64,000 nucleotides of DNA from the NCBI RefSeq assembly GCF_018982885.2, contig NZ_CP081848.1:3782001-3846000 (forward strand). The letters are read 5' to 3'. Under the pieces are notes generated by a model. The model saw only the letters and a program-made list of their open reading frames with translations. It made no database searches and was not told the origin of the DNA. The translations under genes and the position numbers were made by a program. Source of the stretch: Polymorphobacter megasporae. Its GTDB lineage: Bacteria > Pseudomonadota > Alphaproteobacteria > Sphingomonadales > Sphingomonadaceae. Position 1 is the stretch's first letter; every line of letters begins with the position of its first letter. This document shows positions 44,841 to 53,500 of the stretch, piece after piece.

Positions 44841-45923
44841 CTACGGACGACCGAGCGGCGTAGCTCCCGATCCGCTGCGTGCACCGCCGCGCGGCCACCA
44901 TCGTCCGGTGGCCCGCGTAAGCGGCTTTTCGACAAGGAAGTGGAACGCCACACCGGCCAGCACCGTCAGGGCGACGACCAGCACAAACGCCAGTGCGACG
45001 GGCAGCGCACGCACCGCGGCGATCGCGTGTGTCTTCGCGACAAATCCCAGAACCGGAAAATGAGTGAGATAGATCGAGTAGGACGCGGCCCCGAGGGTCA
45101 GCAGCACCGGCGACACTTTGATCGGCCGCCTGCCCTCCTGGGCCACGAGTGCGCCGATAATGATGGCGCTCGCCGCGCCGAACAGCAGGTGCCGGGCGGC
45201 GTATGAAAAGACGGGCGCGAAGACGTTTTCCATTCCCAGCGCCAAAAATCCGGCCGTGCCGACCCACGCGAGCACGACCGGCAACGTCCGCGGATGGTGC
45301 TTGGACAACCACCACGTGCCGACCCCGAACAGGAACAGCAGGTTGATCGAGTCCCCGAGATACGGCAGCAGGAATGGATAGCCGAGCGCCGACGCGAGGA
45401 TACCGGCAACCCACGCACCGGCGACCACGATGCCGGCGCGCGGTGAGGCGATCGCGATCCCGAACGCGATATAGAAGGCGATTTCGTGGAACAGCGTCCA
45501 TGCGACGGCAAGGACCGTCGGGGAATCGACCGGGCCGACGAGCACAAAGGCGCTGATGACCATCTGCGGTGTCAGGTGGACACTCGAGTTCAGTCCGAAC
45601 GGTAACAGGCTGAGCGCAATGACCCCGATCAGGATGAACCAATAGACCGGGTAGATCCGAAGCAGGCGGCTGCGCACGAAGTTCGACAGGCGGGCTGGCG
45701 CACCGATGTCCGCGGCATGGACGTGCGCAATGATGAAGCCGCTGAGAACAAAAAAGAAATCGACCCCCGCGTGGCCGAAGTTGAAAAATCCGCCGAGGAT
45801 AGTGGTGTCCCAATAATCACTTTTGGCGAAGACCTTGGCACTAGCGTGGAACAGGACGACCAACAAAGCAGCGACGCCCCGGCCGGCTTGGATCGATCCG
45901 AAGGACTGTCGCTCGATCGCCAC
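44841..45923 (-). CDS. Acyltransferase family 3 membrane protein
   Basis: A 360-residue protein with about ten transmembrane helices. The family signature is IQAGRGVAALLVVLFHASAK with the conserved histidine, followed by FGHAGVDFFFVLSGFIIAHV and SRLLRIYPVYWFILIG. Such enzymes acetylate or succinylate extracellular polysaccharide, lipid A or antibiotics. The target cannot be told; no polysaccharide genes adjoin. It precedes tRNA-Arg. Confidence 0.9.
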   Translation of the reverse strand: MAIERQSFGSIQAGRGVAALLVVLFHASAKVFAKSDYWDTTILGGFFNFGHAGVDFFFVLSGFIIAHVHAADIGAPARLSNFVRSRLLRIYPVYWFILIGVIALSLLPFGLNSSVHLTPQMVISAFVLVGPVDSPTVLAVAWTLFHEIAFYIAFGIAIASPRAGIVVAGAWVAGILASALGYPFLLPYLGDSINLLFLFGVGTWWLSKHHPRTLPVVLAWVGTAGFLALGMENVFAPVFSYAARHLLFGAASAIIIGALVAQEGRRPIKVSPVLLTLGAASYSIYLTHFPVLGFVAKTHAIAAVRALPVALAFVLVVALTVLAGVAFHFLVEKPLTRATGRWWPRGGARSGSGATPLGRP

Positions 45924-46030
45924 GATATCTTACCCCCGCTGTTGCCATGCCCTGCCCTCGACGGACCATTTCAAATAATTTCGTAGTCCGGATCTATTAC
46001 ACCTGAACAGCTCGTTTCGACTGACACCAC

Positions 46031-46107
46031 TGGTGCGCCCGGCTGGGTTCGAACCAGCGACCTCAGGATTAGAAGTCCCGTGCTCTATCCAGCTGAGCTA
46101 CGGGCGC
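46031..46107 (-). tRNA. tRNA-Arg (UCU)
   Basis: On the minus strand GCGCCCG pairs with CGGGCGC in the acceptor stem. The D arm is GCTC-AGCTGGATA-GAGC, the anticodon stem CGGGA/TCCTG encloses CTTCTAA with anticodon TCT, and the T arm is CTGG-GTTCGAA-CCAG-like. CCA is encoded at the 3' end. Confidence 0.95.
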
Positions 46108-46482
46108 ATGACGGTGAAAGGCGTTTTTAAAGCGTCGAAATCCGATCCAACTCGATACAATATTCTGCGACGGTAAGGATGGCACCCCCGACGCTTTACT
46201 TTACACTAACGCTCGCCGCCAATGCGACGACGTCCTTACGATGTCCGCTGTGCAATCACAAAATCTGACCGTCCGCTCGACCCGTCCGGCTGAGGCGGCC
46301 CTTGAGGCGACGCCATCGTTGCCGCCTATCCGGCGGTCGACTGCGCCTTGTTCATAAATCGAAGACGGCGTCCGCGGGGATGCCCGCGGACGCCGCTTGC
46401 CCGCGATCCGCGGACTGCTGCCGTTATATTCCCCCGCATGAGCCGGTGCGGCGGGTCAGATACGCCGACCCGCCGCAACCAT
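46108..46482. other. Intergenic region with two strong hairpins
   Basis: No gene is supported in these 375 nt. Two perfect hairpins are present. The first is CGGCGTCCGCGGG/CCCGCGGACGCCG (13 bp, loop GATG) at 46366-46395. The second is GCGGCGGGTC/GACCCGCCGC (10 bp) at 46448-46476, just after the stop of the minus-strand membrane gene at 46483. The second is a likely terminator for that gene; the first could be another terminator or part of a small RNA. Confidence 0.6.
46448..46476 (-). terminator. Hairpin terminator of the stress-type cluster
   Basis: A 10-bp perfect stem with a 9-nt loop lies 6 nt beyond the stop codon of the membrane protein gene. No T-run follows. Confidence 0.6.
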
Positions 46483-47352
46483 TCAGCGCAGTGCGCGACG
46501 CGTCGCCGCGACTGCCCCGAAACCAGACGCCGCGGCACCGATCAGGAGCGCGAGCACGAGGACGAACGAGGTTCCCGCTGCAGCACCGGCGGCCGTATCG
46601 GTCGCCGACTTCACCGTCGAAATCGTCTCGTTCTTCGTCTGCACGAACTGCTGCTTGGCGCGTGTCACCTGCGCCTGAGCCTCGGCGTGGCTGATCTTGC
46701 GCTGTGCAGCGACGATATCGACGATCCGGCTTTCGGCCTGCGCACCGGTGCTGCCGCCACGGGCGAGATCGGGGAGCTGTCGCGCGATTTCCTTCTGTGC
46801 CTGCTCGGACGTCATCTGGGCAGGGTCGCTCGGCGCGGGGGAAAGATACGCCGCGGCCTCGTTGCGGACATCGCCTTCATCGATGCCGGCGAGCGAAGCG
46901 GCCTTGGGCGCTGCCGCGCTGACCGTCGTGCCGGCTGCGCTGGCCAATGCACTCACCGTGCGGAACCCGCCGCCGATGATCCCGCCGACGGCCGAGGTCA
47001 GCAGGTATAGCGTCATGATGAGCGTGACGCCCCAGACGACAAGGCCGTGGACGAGCGCATCGAATCGCTCGTGGACGCCGGCGACCCGCGCGGCAGCATA
47101 GCCGCCAGCGCCGAGCGCCACGATCGTCGTGACAAGCCAGTAGATGCCCGCGCCGATGCCGAACCCGGCTGCGCCCGGCGTCGTGCCGTTGACTGGATCG
47201 ACCATGGTCAGGCCGATGCCCGCACCAAGGATGCCAAGGACGAGCTGAACCGCGACGGCAATGACAACGCCGGCGAAGATCGCCCCCCATGACAGCCGGG
47301 TTGGGGTCTTGCCGTAAGCCTCATCGAGGCCGGTATGTGCGTGGGTCGTCAT
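46483..47352 (-). CDS. PhnA-like/YrzE-type membrane protein
   Basis: A 289-residue protein. Helices near residues 22-50 (SWGAIFAGVVIAVAVQLVLG), 70-90 and 108-130 are followed by a cytosolic or periplasmic helical segment (about 140-250) rich in alanine and glutamine. One C-terminal helix ends the protein (SFVLVLALLIGAAASGFGAV). The TRLSWGAIFAG start is typical of proteins annotated PhnA-like, whose function is not known. It is the last gene of a block with CsbD-like proteins, suggesting a stress role. Confidence 0.7.
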   Translation of the reverse strand: MTTHAHTGLDEAYGKTPTRLSWGAIFAGVVIAVAVQLVLGILGAGIGLTMVDPVNGTTPGAAGFGIGAGIYWLVTTIVALGAGGYAAARVAGVHERFDALVHGLVVWGVTLIMTLYLLTSAVGGIIGGGFRTVSALASAAGTTVSAAAPKAASLAGIDEGDVRNEAAAYLSPAPSDPAQMTSEQAQKEIARQLPDLARGGSTGAQAESRIVDIVAAQRKISHAEAQAQVTRAKQQFVQTKNETISTVKSATDTAAGAAAGTSFVLVLALLIGAAASGFGAVAATRRALR

Positions 47353-47387
47353 GGGTGCTCCTGTTAAAATCGAATATGTCGCCGCAG

Positions 47388-47585
47388 TCAGGACCGCGGG
47401 GATGTCTTGCGGCCGGACGCATCAGCGGCGCCGGCTTTCTTCTCCGCAGTGCCGCGCTCACGCACCGCGTCGTCGCCGATCAGTTTGCCGATCGCTTCGG
47501 TCACCGAGCCCGCGGCCGCACGTTTTACGGCGGCCTTCGCCTTGGCATCGGTTGGCGCGGCGGGGTCTTTTGCTCGAGCGGTCAT
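47388..47585 (-). CDS. Small CsbD-like stress protein
   Basis: A 65-residue hydrophilic protein. The central GSVTEAIGKLIGDDAVRERG followed by TAEKKAG resembles the CsbD fold repeat (KEAxGKxxGDxxLExxGxAxK). CsbD proteins accumulate in stationary phase and stress; their function is not known. Its ATG overlaps the stop of the PAS-LuxR gene by four bases (ATGA), so the two are translated together. Confidence 0.6.
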   Translation of the reverse strand: MTARAKDPAAPTDAKAKAAVKRAAAGSVTEAIGKLIGDDAVRERGTAEKKAGAADASGRKTSPRS

Positions 47586-49102
47586 ACTGCCGTCTCCTGC
47601 TGGCTATTCTCGTGCCGGACGCCCTCACCGTCGAAACCGCGCGCACGTGCCCAGGCAACCGCGGCGATGCGCCGGTTGACGCCGATCTTGGCGTAGATCC
47701 GCGCGACGTGGTTGCGGACCGTGTTGCTCGCGACATCGAGCGTCCGCGCGATCGTCTTGTCGTCACAGCCCCGGCAAATCAGCGCCAGCACGTCGCGTTC
47801 GCGCCCGCTCAGATCATCGAGACCAGGACCGGCGACATCCGGCTGAGGCGCGCGAAGCCGCGCGAGCTTGTCCATGATCGAGCGGCTGAACCAGCTTGTG
47901 TCTTTCATCACCGCTTCGATCGCCTCGACCAATTCGAGTTCGGTCGCCTTGCGCCGGGTGATGTCCTGGAACGCCCATAGGACGCACGCATCGTCGCCAA
48001 GCCGGATCGCCTCGGTCGACACGATGCAGTCGATCGTCGCGCCATCACGCGCATGAATGCGGGCCTCGTGGCCGCGCAGATCGTGACCGGCCTCGATCGC
48101 CTCCTCGATCTCGTGCTGACTCTCTCTGCTGTCCCACAGCTCGACCTGTCCCAACGGACGGCCGATAATCTCGGTCGGACTATAGCCGGTCATCTGGGTG
48201 AAACTGGCGTTGACCTCGCACAGCAGGTGCCCGTCGCGTGCCCCGATCGCCATGGGAATCGGCGCCATCTGAAACGTGCGGGTGAAACGCTGCTCGCTGT
48301 GACGCAACGCGTCTTCCGCCTTCCGGCGTGGTTCGAGATCGGCGAAAGTGAACAGCATGCACGGCTGATCGCCCATGTCGATCGGCTGCCCGGCAACGAG
48401 GACAAGCTTGACGCCGCCGCCGGGCAGTTCGAGCTCGGCTTCCATCTGTGGGATCGTCCTGCCTTCGGACAGACGCTCCTTGGCGAGGTCGCGCCGGTCC
48501 GCTTCGCGCAGGACGTCGATGTCATACACGGTCTTGCACAGCACCTGATCGCGCTGGTGCCCGGTCATCTCGAGAAAGCCGACATTGACCTTCACGAAGC
48601 GCAAGTCGTTGAGGCGGCAGATCACCGCCGGCGCCGGGTTGGCATTGAAAGACTGCTCGAAACGATCCTCGGCCGCGTAGCGTGCGGATACGTCCTGGAT
48701 GATCAGAACGAGGCACGCCGGCTCGGCCTCGTCGGCATCGTTGAGCACGAGACTGCGGACCTGATGGACCCAGCGCGGGCTGTCGTCGCCGGCAACGGTG
48801 ACCTCGACGACGACCTCGGAGAAGGAATCACCGGCAACGACACGCTCGATCGGATAGTCGTCGGCTTCGACCCGGTGGTTGTTGCGGTAACGCAGCTGAA
48901 AGCGGCTGCGATACTCGTCGACGGTCGCGCCGAGATCGGCGATATCTTCGACGCCGTGCATGGCCAAGGCGGCGTCGTTCGCCCAAAGCAGGCTCTGGTC
49001 GGGATCGATGAGGACCACGCCCTCGTCAAGACCGACGATGATCTGCCGCAAATGACGCAGACCCGCCGTCTCGCGCAGGGATTTGAACGACGCCTCGGCC
49101 AT
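47582..49102 (-). CDS. PAS-domain LuxR-type regulator
   Basis: A 506-residue protein. Three PAS domains lie near residues 15-140 (VVLIDPDQSLLWANDAALAM), 145-265 (FNANPAPAVICRLNDLRFVK) and 270-390 (FQMAPIPMAIGARDGHLLCE). A C-terminal GerE/LuxR helix-turn-helix follows (LSGRERDVLALICRGCDDKT and ASNTVRNHVARIYAKIGVNR). No receiver domain and no kinase are present, so it likely senses a ligand or redox state directly. It lies inside the CsbD-like block and may regulate it. Confidence 0.9.
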   Translation of the reverse strand: MAEASFKSLRETAGLRHLRQIIVGLDEGVVLIDPDQSLLWANDAALAMHGVEDIADLGATVDEYRSRFQLRYRNNHRVEADDYPIERVVAGDSFSEVVVEVTVAGDDSPRWVHQVRSLVLNDADEAEPACLVLIIQDVSARYAAEDRFEQSFNANPAPAVICRLNDLRFVKVNVGFLEMTGHQRDQVLCKTVYDIDVLREADRRDLAKERLSEGRTIPQMEAELELPGGGVKLVLVAGQPIDMGDQPCMLFTFADLEPRRKAEDALRHSEQRFTRTFQMAPIPMAIGARDGHLLCEVNASFTQMTGYSPTEIIGRPLGQVELWDSRESQHEIEEAIEAGHDLRGHEARIHARDGATIDCIVSTEAIRLGDDACVLWAFQDITRRKATELELVEAIEAVMKDTSWFSRSIMDKLARLRAPQPDVAGPGLDDLSGRERDVLALICRGCDDKTIARTLDVASNTVRNHVARIYAKIGVNRRIAAVAWARARGFDGEGVRHENSQQETAV

Positions 49103-49109
49103 GACGCGC

Positions 49110-49475
49110 TTAGTCGCGACGTCCGTGGATCATCCGGGCCAGACCGTAGCCGACGGCTGCCGAGACGAGCGCGAGCAACACGGGCTGCTCCTGCACGGTC
49201 TGCGCGGCGACCCTCGCGCCGTTCTGTGCGGACTCGGCGAGACGTTCGCCAGCCGCCTTCAGGCGGTCGCGCGCCTCTGCCGCCAGTTCCGGGGCGTTAT
49301 CGATCACGTTTTCGACGATCGACTTGGCGCGGCCATAGCTGTGCTGGACGCCGCCCGCGACCTGATCGACAACGCCGTCGACCTTCCAGTCACGGCTATC
49401 GACAACATCGCCGATGGCCTTTTCGACCTTGCCGCCGACATAACGCGCGCCGCCGTGGAATTCATCGTCGTTCAT
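49110..49475 (-). CDS. CsbD/DUF883-like membrane-anchored stress protein
   Basis: A 121-residue protein. The N terminus (GGARYVGGKVEKAIGDVVDS) resembles CsbD. The middle is an amphipathic helix (NVIDNAPELAAEARDRLKAA) and the C terminus carries one transmembrane segment (PVLLALVSAAVGYGLARMIH), as in DUF883/ElaB-like proteins that anchor to the inner membrane. It starts the block that continues with the PAS-LuxR gene 7 nt downstream. Confidence 0.7.
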   Translation of the reverse strand: MNDDEFHGGARYVGGKVEKAIGDVVDSRDWKVDGVVDQVAGGVQHSYGRAKSIVENVIDNAPELAAEARDRLKAAGERLAESAQNGARVAAQTVQEQPVLLALVSAAVGYGLARMIHGRRD

Positions 49476-49517
49476 AATCGTTTCCTTAGAGAAATGAGCG
49501 GAAGCTACGGTTGTTAA

Positions 49518-49841
49518 TCATGGAAGGATGCCGCAGACGGCCGCGGCTTTGCCGACGGCAACTGCGATAGCGGGATCCTTGAGCTCACTGGCGACGCGCA
49601 GGAGATCGCCAACGGTGAGCACACCGGGGGTGTCGTCCTTGCGATAGGCGGCCGCAGCACGTCCGAGCTGCTGGAGCTGGCCGAGCGAAAGATCATGCTG
49701 CAGTCGCGTTCCGACACAATCCGCGCGCGGCGTGTCCAGCCCATAGCGCTGAAGACCCGTCGAGATCCGTGTGGCGGGCGTTGCACACGCGGCCAGCGCA
49801 AGCGCGCCCAGTAAAGATAAAGCCATAACTTTCATGTGCAT
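49518..49841 (-). CDS. Small lipoprotein, hypothetical
   Basis: A 107-residue protein with a lipoprotein signal: MHMKVMALSLLGALALAAC, with C19 as the lipidation site in a LAAC lipobox. The mature part contains TRLQHDLSLGQLQQLGRAAA and two further cysteines. No family is recognised. The start at 49841 has GGGAG 5 nt upstream; a second ATG two codons later is also possible. Confidence 0.7.
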   Translation of the reverse strand: MHMKVMALSLLGALALAACATPATRISTGLQRYGLDTPRADCVGTRLQHDLSLGQLQQLGRAAAAYRKDDTPGVLTVGDLLRVASELKDPAIAVAVGKAAAVCGILP

Positions 49842-50019
49842 CGCTCCCAGCCGGACACGCTGAGGCGCGGCCGATCGAGCGCATCAACCAACTGCGGGGA
49901 GGCGCGTTGCTGGTATTTTTGCGAGATTGGCTAGTCTGGAACTACCATTTTGCTCGATCGTGCGCCTACCTAGGGGCCTATGCGAGCATTGTCCCAAGGC
50001 TGGGCACTTGCGACTTTCA

Positions 50020-51489
50020 TCAGCGCGCGCGTTCGGGCAATGCCGCCGATACCCGCTGCAGGGCCTCCGGCAGGCGGCCGGCCACGTCGGCGGAACGACG
50101 CCGTGCGCTGTCGGACGGCCTCAGCCCGATCAGGAGATTCGGCACGATCCCGCGAACTTCGTTGGTGCCGTCTGCCCGCAGATAAACGCAGTCGGGGATC
50201 GCCAGCGTCGCGCCGGAATGGCGAAGCTTGATCGGTTCGCCGCCGTCGGTGTGCCCGCATCCCGCGCCGGCCGATACGGTTCCGATGATCAAAGCGGCGT
50301 GGCTGTCCTGAAGCACGGCGGCGAATTCTTCGGCAGACGATACGGTATCACCGTCGATGAGGACGATCAGGGGACCGCGCCATACACCTTCCTCGTACGG
50401 GTATTTCATGGGGATAAAGACATCTTCCGCCCACGGCTTGTCCTTCAGCGCTTTCGGATCCGCCGCGGCAAGCGGACCTGAGACGAAGAAGCCCGCTCCG
50501 AGCCACGTGCAGTTTGGCTTGTGGCCGAGTAACAGCGGCTCCGATTTGCAGGGCGTCGCCGCGACCATCGCCTTGGCATACGCCTGATCCGCGAAACTCC
50601 TCAGCATCGTCCGGTCCGAACCGGTAGCGCCCTCCGCGTCGCGCCGGAGCATTGCTTCGAGAGCGAGAAGATTCTTCGTCCACTGTGCGCCGCGAACGAA
50701 CGCCATCCGTTCCGACACCAAACGCTTCGATGTCAGCATGCGCGCCGCGGCATCCGCCCACTCGTTGCCGCCGCCGTTCCCCGCGATATCGACGAGCAGC
50801 GCGGTGGCACCCGCAGCCTTGACCGCCATGATCTGCGCGGCAAACGCCTCGGTGTAGCGCGCATTGGCCAGTCGATCGATGCGGTCCTGGCAACCATCGT
50901 CGCACGGACTGCCGGGGGCCAGATGGAGCGCGGCGACTGCCTGCCGGCAAAATTCCGGCTGAGCACCGGCACCGATCAGCCCGATCGAAATCACGCCGAC
51001 CGTGCGCCCGTCGACGGTCAACGTCCCCGCAGGGAAAATAGCCGACTGCGGTGTCTTCACAGCTTTGTACCCGGGGGCGTTGACCATCAGCGGCGATGCC
51101 GCCTGCGAGGCGTTGAAATTCCGGCAGGGATCTGCGGCACCCGATCGCTCGGCAGCTGACGTTGCCGCCACGGGCCAGTCGAAGTGAACATGCCCGTCAC
51201 CAAGCCGCCGCGTCAAACGATCGAAGGCCGCCCGGGCGTCGGCATCGCTTCCCGCCCGATCGATCCGAGCCCGGGTCTTGTCGAGCAGATCGGAAAGATG
51301 ATTGGCATTGTCGAACTGCGCCCATTCGAGATTGGCGTATCGGGTCGCAAACGCCTGCCGGACCTGCGCAAGATCCTCGAGCCACGCGCTTTTGTCGAAT
51401 GCCTCGGCGGCGGCCGGCGCGGATGCACTTATGACCATGACGATGCCGCAGATGAACATCATGCAGAAACGGAACATGGCCTTGGTCAC
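50020..51489 (-). CDS. S41-family C-terminal-processing-like peptidase
   Basis: A 489-residue exported protein. A signal peptide ends near ASAPAAAEA. The S41 core includes ATALLVDIAGNGGGNEWADA and LIDGDTVSSAEEFAAVLQDS, where the second serine of VSSAEE is the likely nucleophile. No PDZ domain is evident, unlike CtpA. Several cysteines occur, consistent with periplasmic disulfides. The function may be turnover of periplasmic proteins. Confidence 0.82.
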   Translation of the reverse strand: MTKAMFRFCMMFICGIVMVISASAPAAAEAFDKSAWLEDLAQVRQAFATRYANLEWAQFDNANHLSDLLDKTRARIDRAGSDADARAAFDRLTRRLGDGHVHFDWPVAATSAAERSGAADPCRNFNASQAASPLMVNAPGYKAVKTPQSAIFPAGTLTVDGRTVGVISIGLIGAGAQPEFCRQAVAALHLAPGSPCDDGCQDRIDRLANARYTEAFAAQIMAVKAAGATALLVDIAGNGGGNEWADAAARMLTSKRLVSERMAFVRGAQWTKNLLALEAMLRRDAEGATGSDRTMLRSFADQAYAKAMVAATPCKSEPLLLGHKPNCTWLGAGFFVSGPLAAADPKALKDKPWAEDVFIPMKYPYEEGVWRGPLIVLIDGDTVSSAEEFAAVLQDSHAALIIGTVSAGAGCGHTDGGEPIKLRHSGATLAIPDCVYLRADGTNEVRGIVPNLLIGLRPSDSARRRSADVAGRLPEALQRVSAALPERAR

Positions 51490-51575
51490 TCACAGTTCGC
51501 CACAATGGGTCGGCAGGTAGAGACCAACGTCCCGTCGACGTCGCGCCTTGCAGCGTTTCGGTCTATAGCGACCGT

Positions 51576-52151
51576 ATGAGCAAGATTGCACGCAACGACA
51601 ACGAGGATGCCGTCGATCGCCGCAGCCGTATCCTCGACGGCGCGCGCGCAGCCTTCATGCGCTACGGCTTCGAGCGGTCGAGCATGGCCGATATCGCTGC
51701 CGGAGCGGGCGTCTCGCGGACGGCACTCTATCACTATTTCCCGGGTAAGGAGGACGTCCTCCAGGCGGTCGTCGACGAGCTCCACGCGCGGCACCTGAAT
51801 GCCGCGACCGAAGCGCTCGAACGCAGCGAGACGCTCGCTTCGGCGCTCGCCGCGCTTATCGACGCGAAGTTCGGACGTACGCTCGATCTGGTGACCGCAA
51901 GCCCCCACGGCGTCGAACTGGTCGACGCCGGCCATCGCCTCACCGGGCCGACGATCCGCGACGCCGACGGGTCGTTTCATGCGCTCATCGTCAAGGCGCT
52001 CGAGCATCATGGCCGAACGGAAGACGCGAATGCGGTGGCGGATACGCTGATCGCCGCAGCCAGGGGCCTGATGCGATCGGGCGATAGCTATGTCTCGAAA
52101 GAGAAGTTCGACGACCGCGTTCACCGCATAATAGCATGGACGTGCAAATGA
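51576..52151 (+). CDS. TetR-family transcriptional regulator
   Basis: A 191-residue regulator. The N-terminal HTH is RSRILDGARAAFMRYGFERS, then SMADIAAGAGVSRTALYHYF and PGKEDVLQAVVDELHARHL. The C-terminal ligand domain is unclassified. It lies upstream of an SDR gene on the same strand with a 65-nt gap containing a 6-nt-arm dyad, so it may regulate that gene. Confidence 0.92.
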   Translation: MSKIARNDNEDAVDRRSRILDGARAAFMRYGFERSSMADIAAGAGVSRTALYHYFPGKEDVLQAVVDELHARHLNAATEALERSETLASALAALIDAKFGRTLDLVTASPHGVELVDAGHRLTGPTIRDADGSFHALIVKALEHHGRTEDANAVADTLIAAARGLMRSGDSYVSKEKFDDRVHRIIAWTCK

Positions 52152-52188
52152 CGGATTGACACTTAGAGCTCATAACGTCAAAACGTCT

Positions 52189-52205
52189 CTCGTCAGTTGG
52201 ACGAG
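52189..52205. promoter_or_regulatory. Inverted repeat between tetR-type gene and SDR
   Basis: CTCGTC-agttg-GACGAG lies 11 nt upstream of the SDR start codon. It overlaps the ribosome-binding region, so it may be an operator for the TetR protein or a translational hairpin. Confidence 0.35.
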
Positions 52206-52216
52206 GGTCAAGCAAC

Positions 52217-53062
52217 ATGTCGAACGTTCTCATCACCGGCGCGAACAGCGGCTTCGGCTTGTTGACAGCGCGCAAATTCGCCGAGGCCGGTCACACGGTT
52301 CATGCTGGCTATCGCGCGGAAAGCCGTGCCGGCGATCTTCGGGCACTGGCGCGCGACCTGCCCCTCGTCCGCCCCGTCCAGCTCGACGTGACCGACCAGA
52401 GCCTGATCAACACCGCAATCGCCGAGGCATGCGCAACCGGCCCGATCGACGTTCTCGTCAACAACGCGGGCTTCGAAGTATCCTGCCCGGTCGACGCGCT
52501 CTCCGACGATGTGTTGCAGCGGCAGTTCGATACCAATGTCTTCGGCGTTGTCCGCATGATCCGTGCCGTCGCGCCCGAAATGCGCGAACGCAAACAGGGC
52601 GCGATCATCAACCTCTCGTCGATCGTCGGCTGGCTCACCGTGCCCTATGGCGCGGCCTACGCCGCAACCAAGCACGCGGTCGAGTCGCTGTCCGAAGGAT
52701 TATGGTACGAGCTCGCTCCGTTCGGCATCCGCATCGCGGTGGTGGAGCCCGGCGTCTTCCCGACACCCTTCCACAGCAATGTCGTGACGGCTCCCGAGTT
52801 CGACGAGAACTCGCCGCACTGGGCCAATGCCGAGCGGTATCGCGGCGCCATGCGGCCAACGACGGACGGGGTAAAATCTGATCCGCAGGAGGTCGCCGAC
52901 CTCGTGTTCGAGGCGGCAACGACCGCCACGCCAAAGTTCCGCTACGCCGCCGGAGCCGACGCCCGCGCCTTCATCCCCGCCTATAAGAGCATGGAGTTCG
53001 AGGCCTTCAGCCAAGCGTTGCTGACCCGCGGGGGTCTAGCGGACTGGGCCGCCCCGGCCTGA
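52217..53062 (+). CDS. Short-chain dehydrogenase/reductase
   Basis: A 281-residue classical SDR. It has VLITGANSGFGLLTARKFAE, DVLVNNAGFEVS, a serine in IINLSSIVGWLT and AYAATKHAVESLSEGLWYEL with the catalytic Tyr-Lys. Length and pattern resemble the retinol/17-beta dehydrogenase-like SDRs common in proteobacteria. The stop codon lies in the loop of a 7-bp hairpin (53052-53070). The substrate is unknown; the upstream TetR gene may control it. Confidence 0.9.
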   Translation: MSNVLITGANSGFGLLTARKFAEAGHTVHAGYRAESRAGDLRALARDLPLVRPVQLDVTDQSLINTAIAEACATGPIDVLVNNAGFEVSCPVDALSDDVLQRQFDTNVFGVVRMIRAVAPEMRERKQGAIINLSSIVGWLTVPYGAAYAATKHAVESLSEGLWYELAPFGIRIAVVEPGVFPTPFHSNVVTAPEFDENSPHWANAERYRGAMRPTTDGVKSDPQEVADLVFEAATTATPKFRYAAGADARAFIPAYKSMEFEAFSQALLTRGGLADWAAPA

Positions 53063-53070
53063 AGCCGGGG
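53052..53070 (+). terminator. Hairpin terminator containing the SDR stop codon
   Basis: CCCCGGC-ctgaa-GCCGGGG forms a perfect 7-bp stem, and the loop contains the TGA of the SDR. It resembles REP-type GAAGCCGGGG elements as well as a terminator. Confidence 0.55.
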
Positions 53071-53146
53071 AATCGAATAGCTTCATAAAAATAGCGTCTG
53101 CACGCGCGGAAGCAACGACTGCCCGCGCCACAAAGGGAACACCGCC

Positions 53147-53458
53147 ATGTTTCGGAACCTAATAATCGCGGCACTCGCCGCGAACTGCCTCGTCATGCCC
53201 GCAGCCGCGCAGGCACCGCCGGCCAGCATCGCCCTCAAGCTCGCGGACCTCGACCTGAGCCGCGCCCGCGATGTCCGGCGGCTCGATCTCAGGATCGCAA
53301 GAGCCGCCGCCGACGTCTGCCGTCCGGAATCGACGCTCGATCTGACCGGCACGATCGCCGGGGTCCGGTGTCGGCGGGACACGGTCTCGGCAACCAAAAT
53401 GCAGCGCGATCGCGCCGTTGCCAAGTTCGCAAAACAACCGGAATTTAGTTCGCGCTGA
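53147..53458 (+). CDS. UrcA family protein
   Basis: A 103-residue exported protein with a signal peptide (MFRNLIIAALAANCLVMPAA, cleaved after AQA). The UrcA pattern is visible in LKLADLDLSRARDVRRLDLR, then ARAAADVCRP and VRCRRDTV, with a conserved cysteine pair. UrcA proteins are abundant in sphingomonads and caulobacters; the function is unknown. Confidence 0.85.
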   Translation: MFRNLIIAALAANCLVMPAAAQAPPASIALKLADLDLSRARDVRRLDLRIARAAADVCRPESTLDLTGTIAGVRCRRDTVSATKMQRDRAVAKFAKQPEFSSR

Positions 53459-53500
53459 TCGCGAGCGGTACGAGCCGCGTGCACGTCTTCAGGCTCCCGA

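Noticed and set aside
49907-50185. 92-codon plus-strand frame and a GGAAC-N16-CGT site near 49936 resembling an EcfG promoter
   Set aside because: The frame runs into the S41 peptidase gene on the other strand, and no plus-strand gene follows for 1.6 kb, so the promoter-like match is probably chance.
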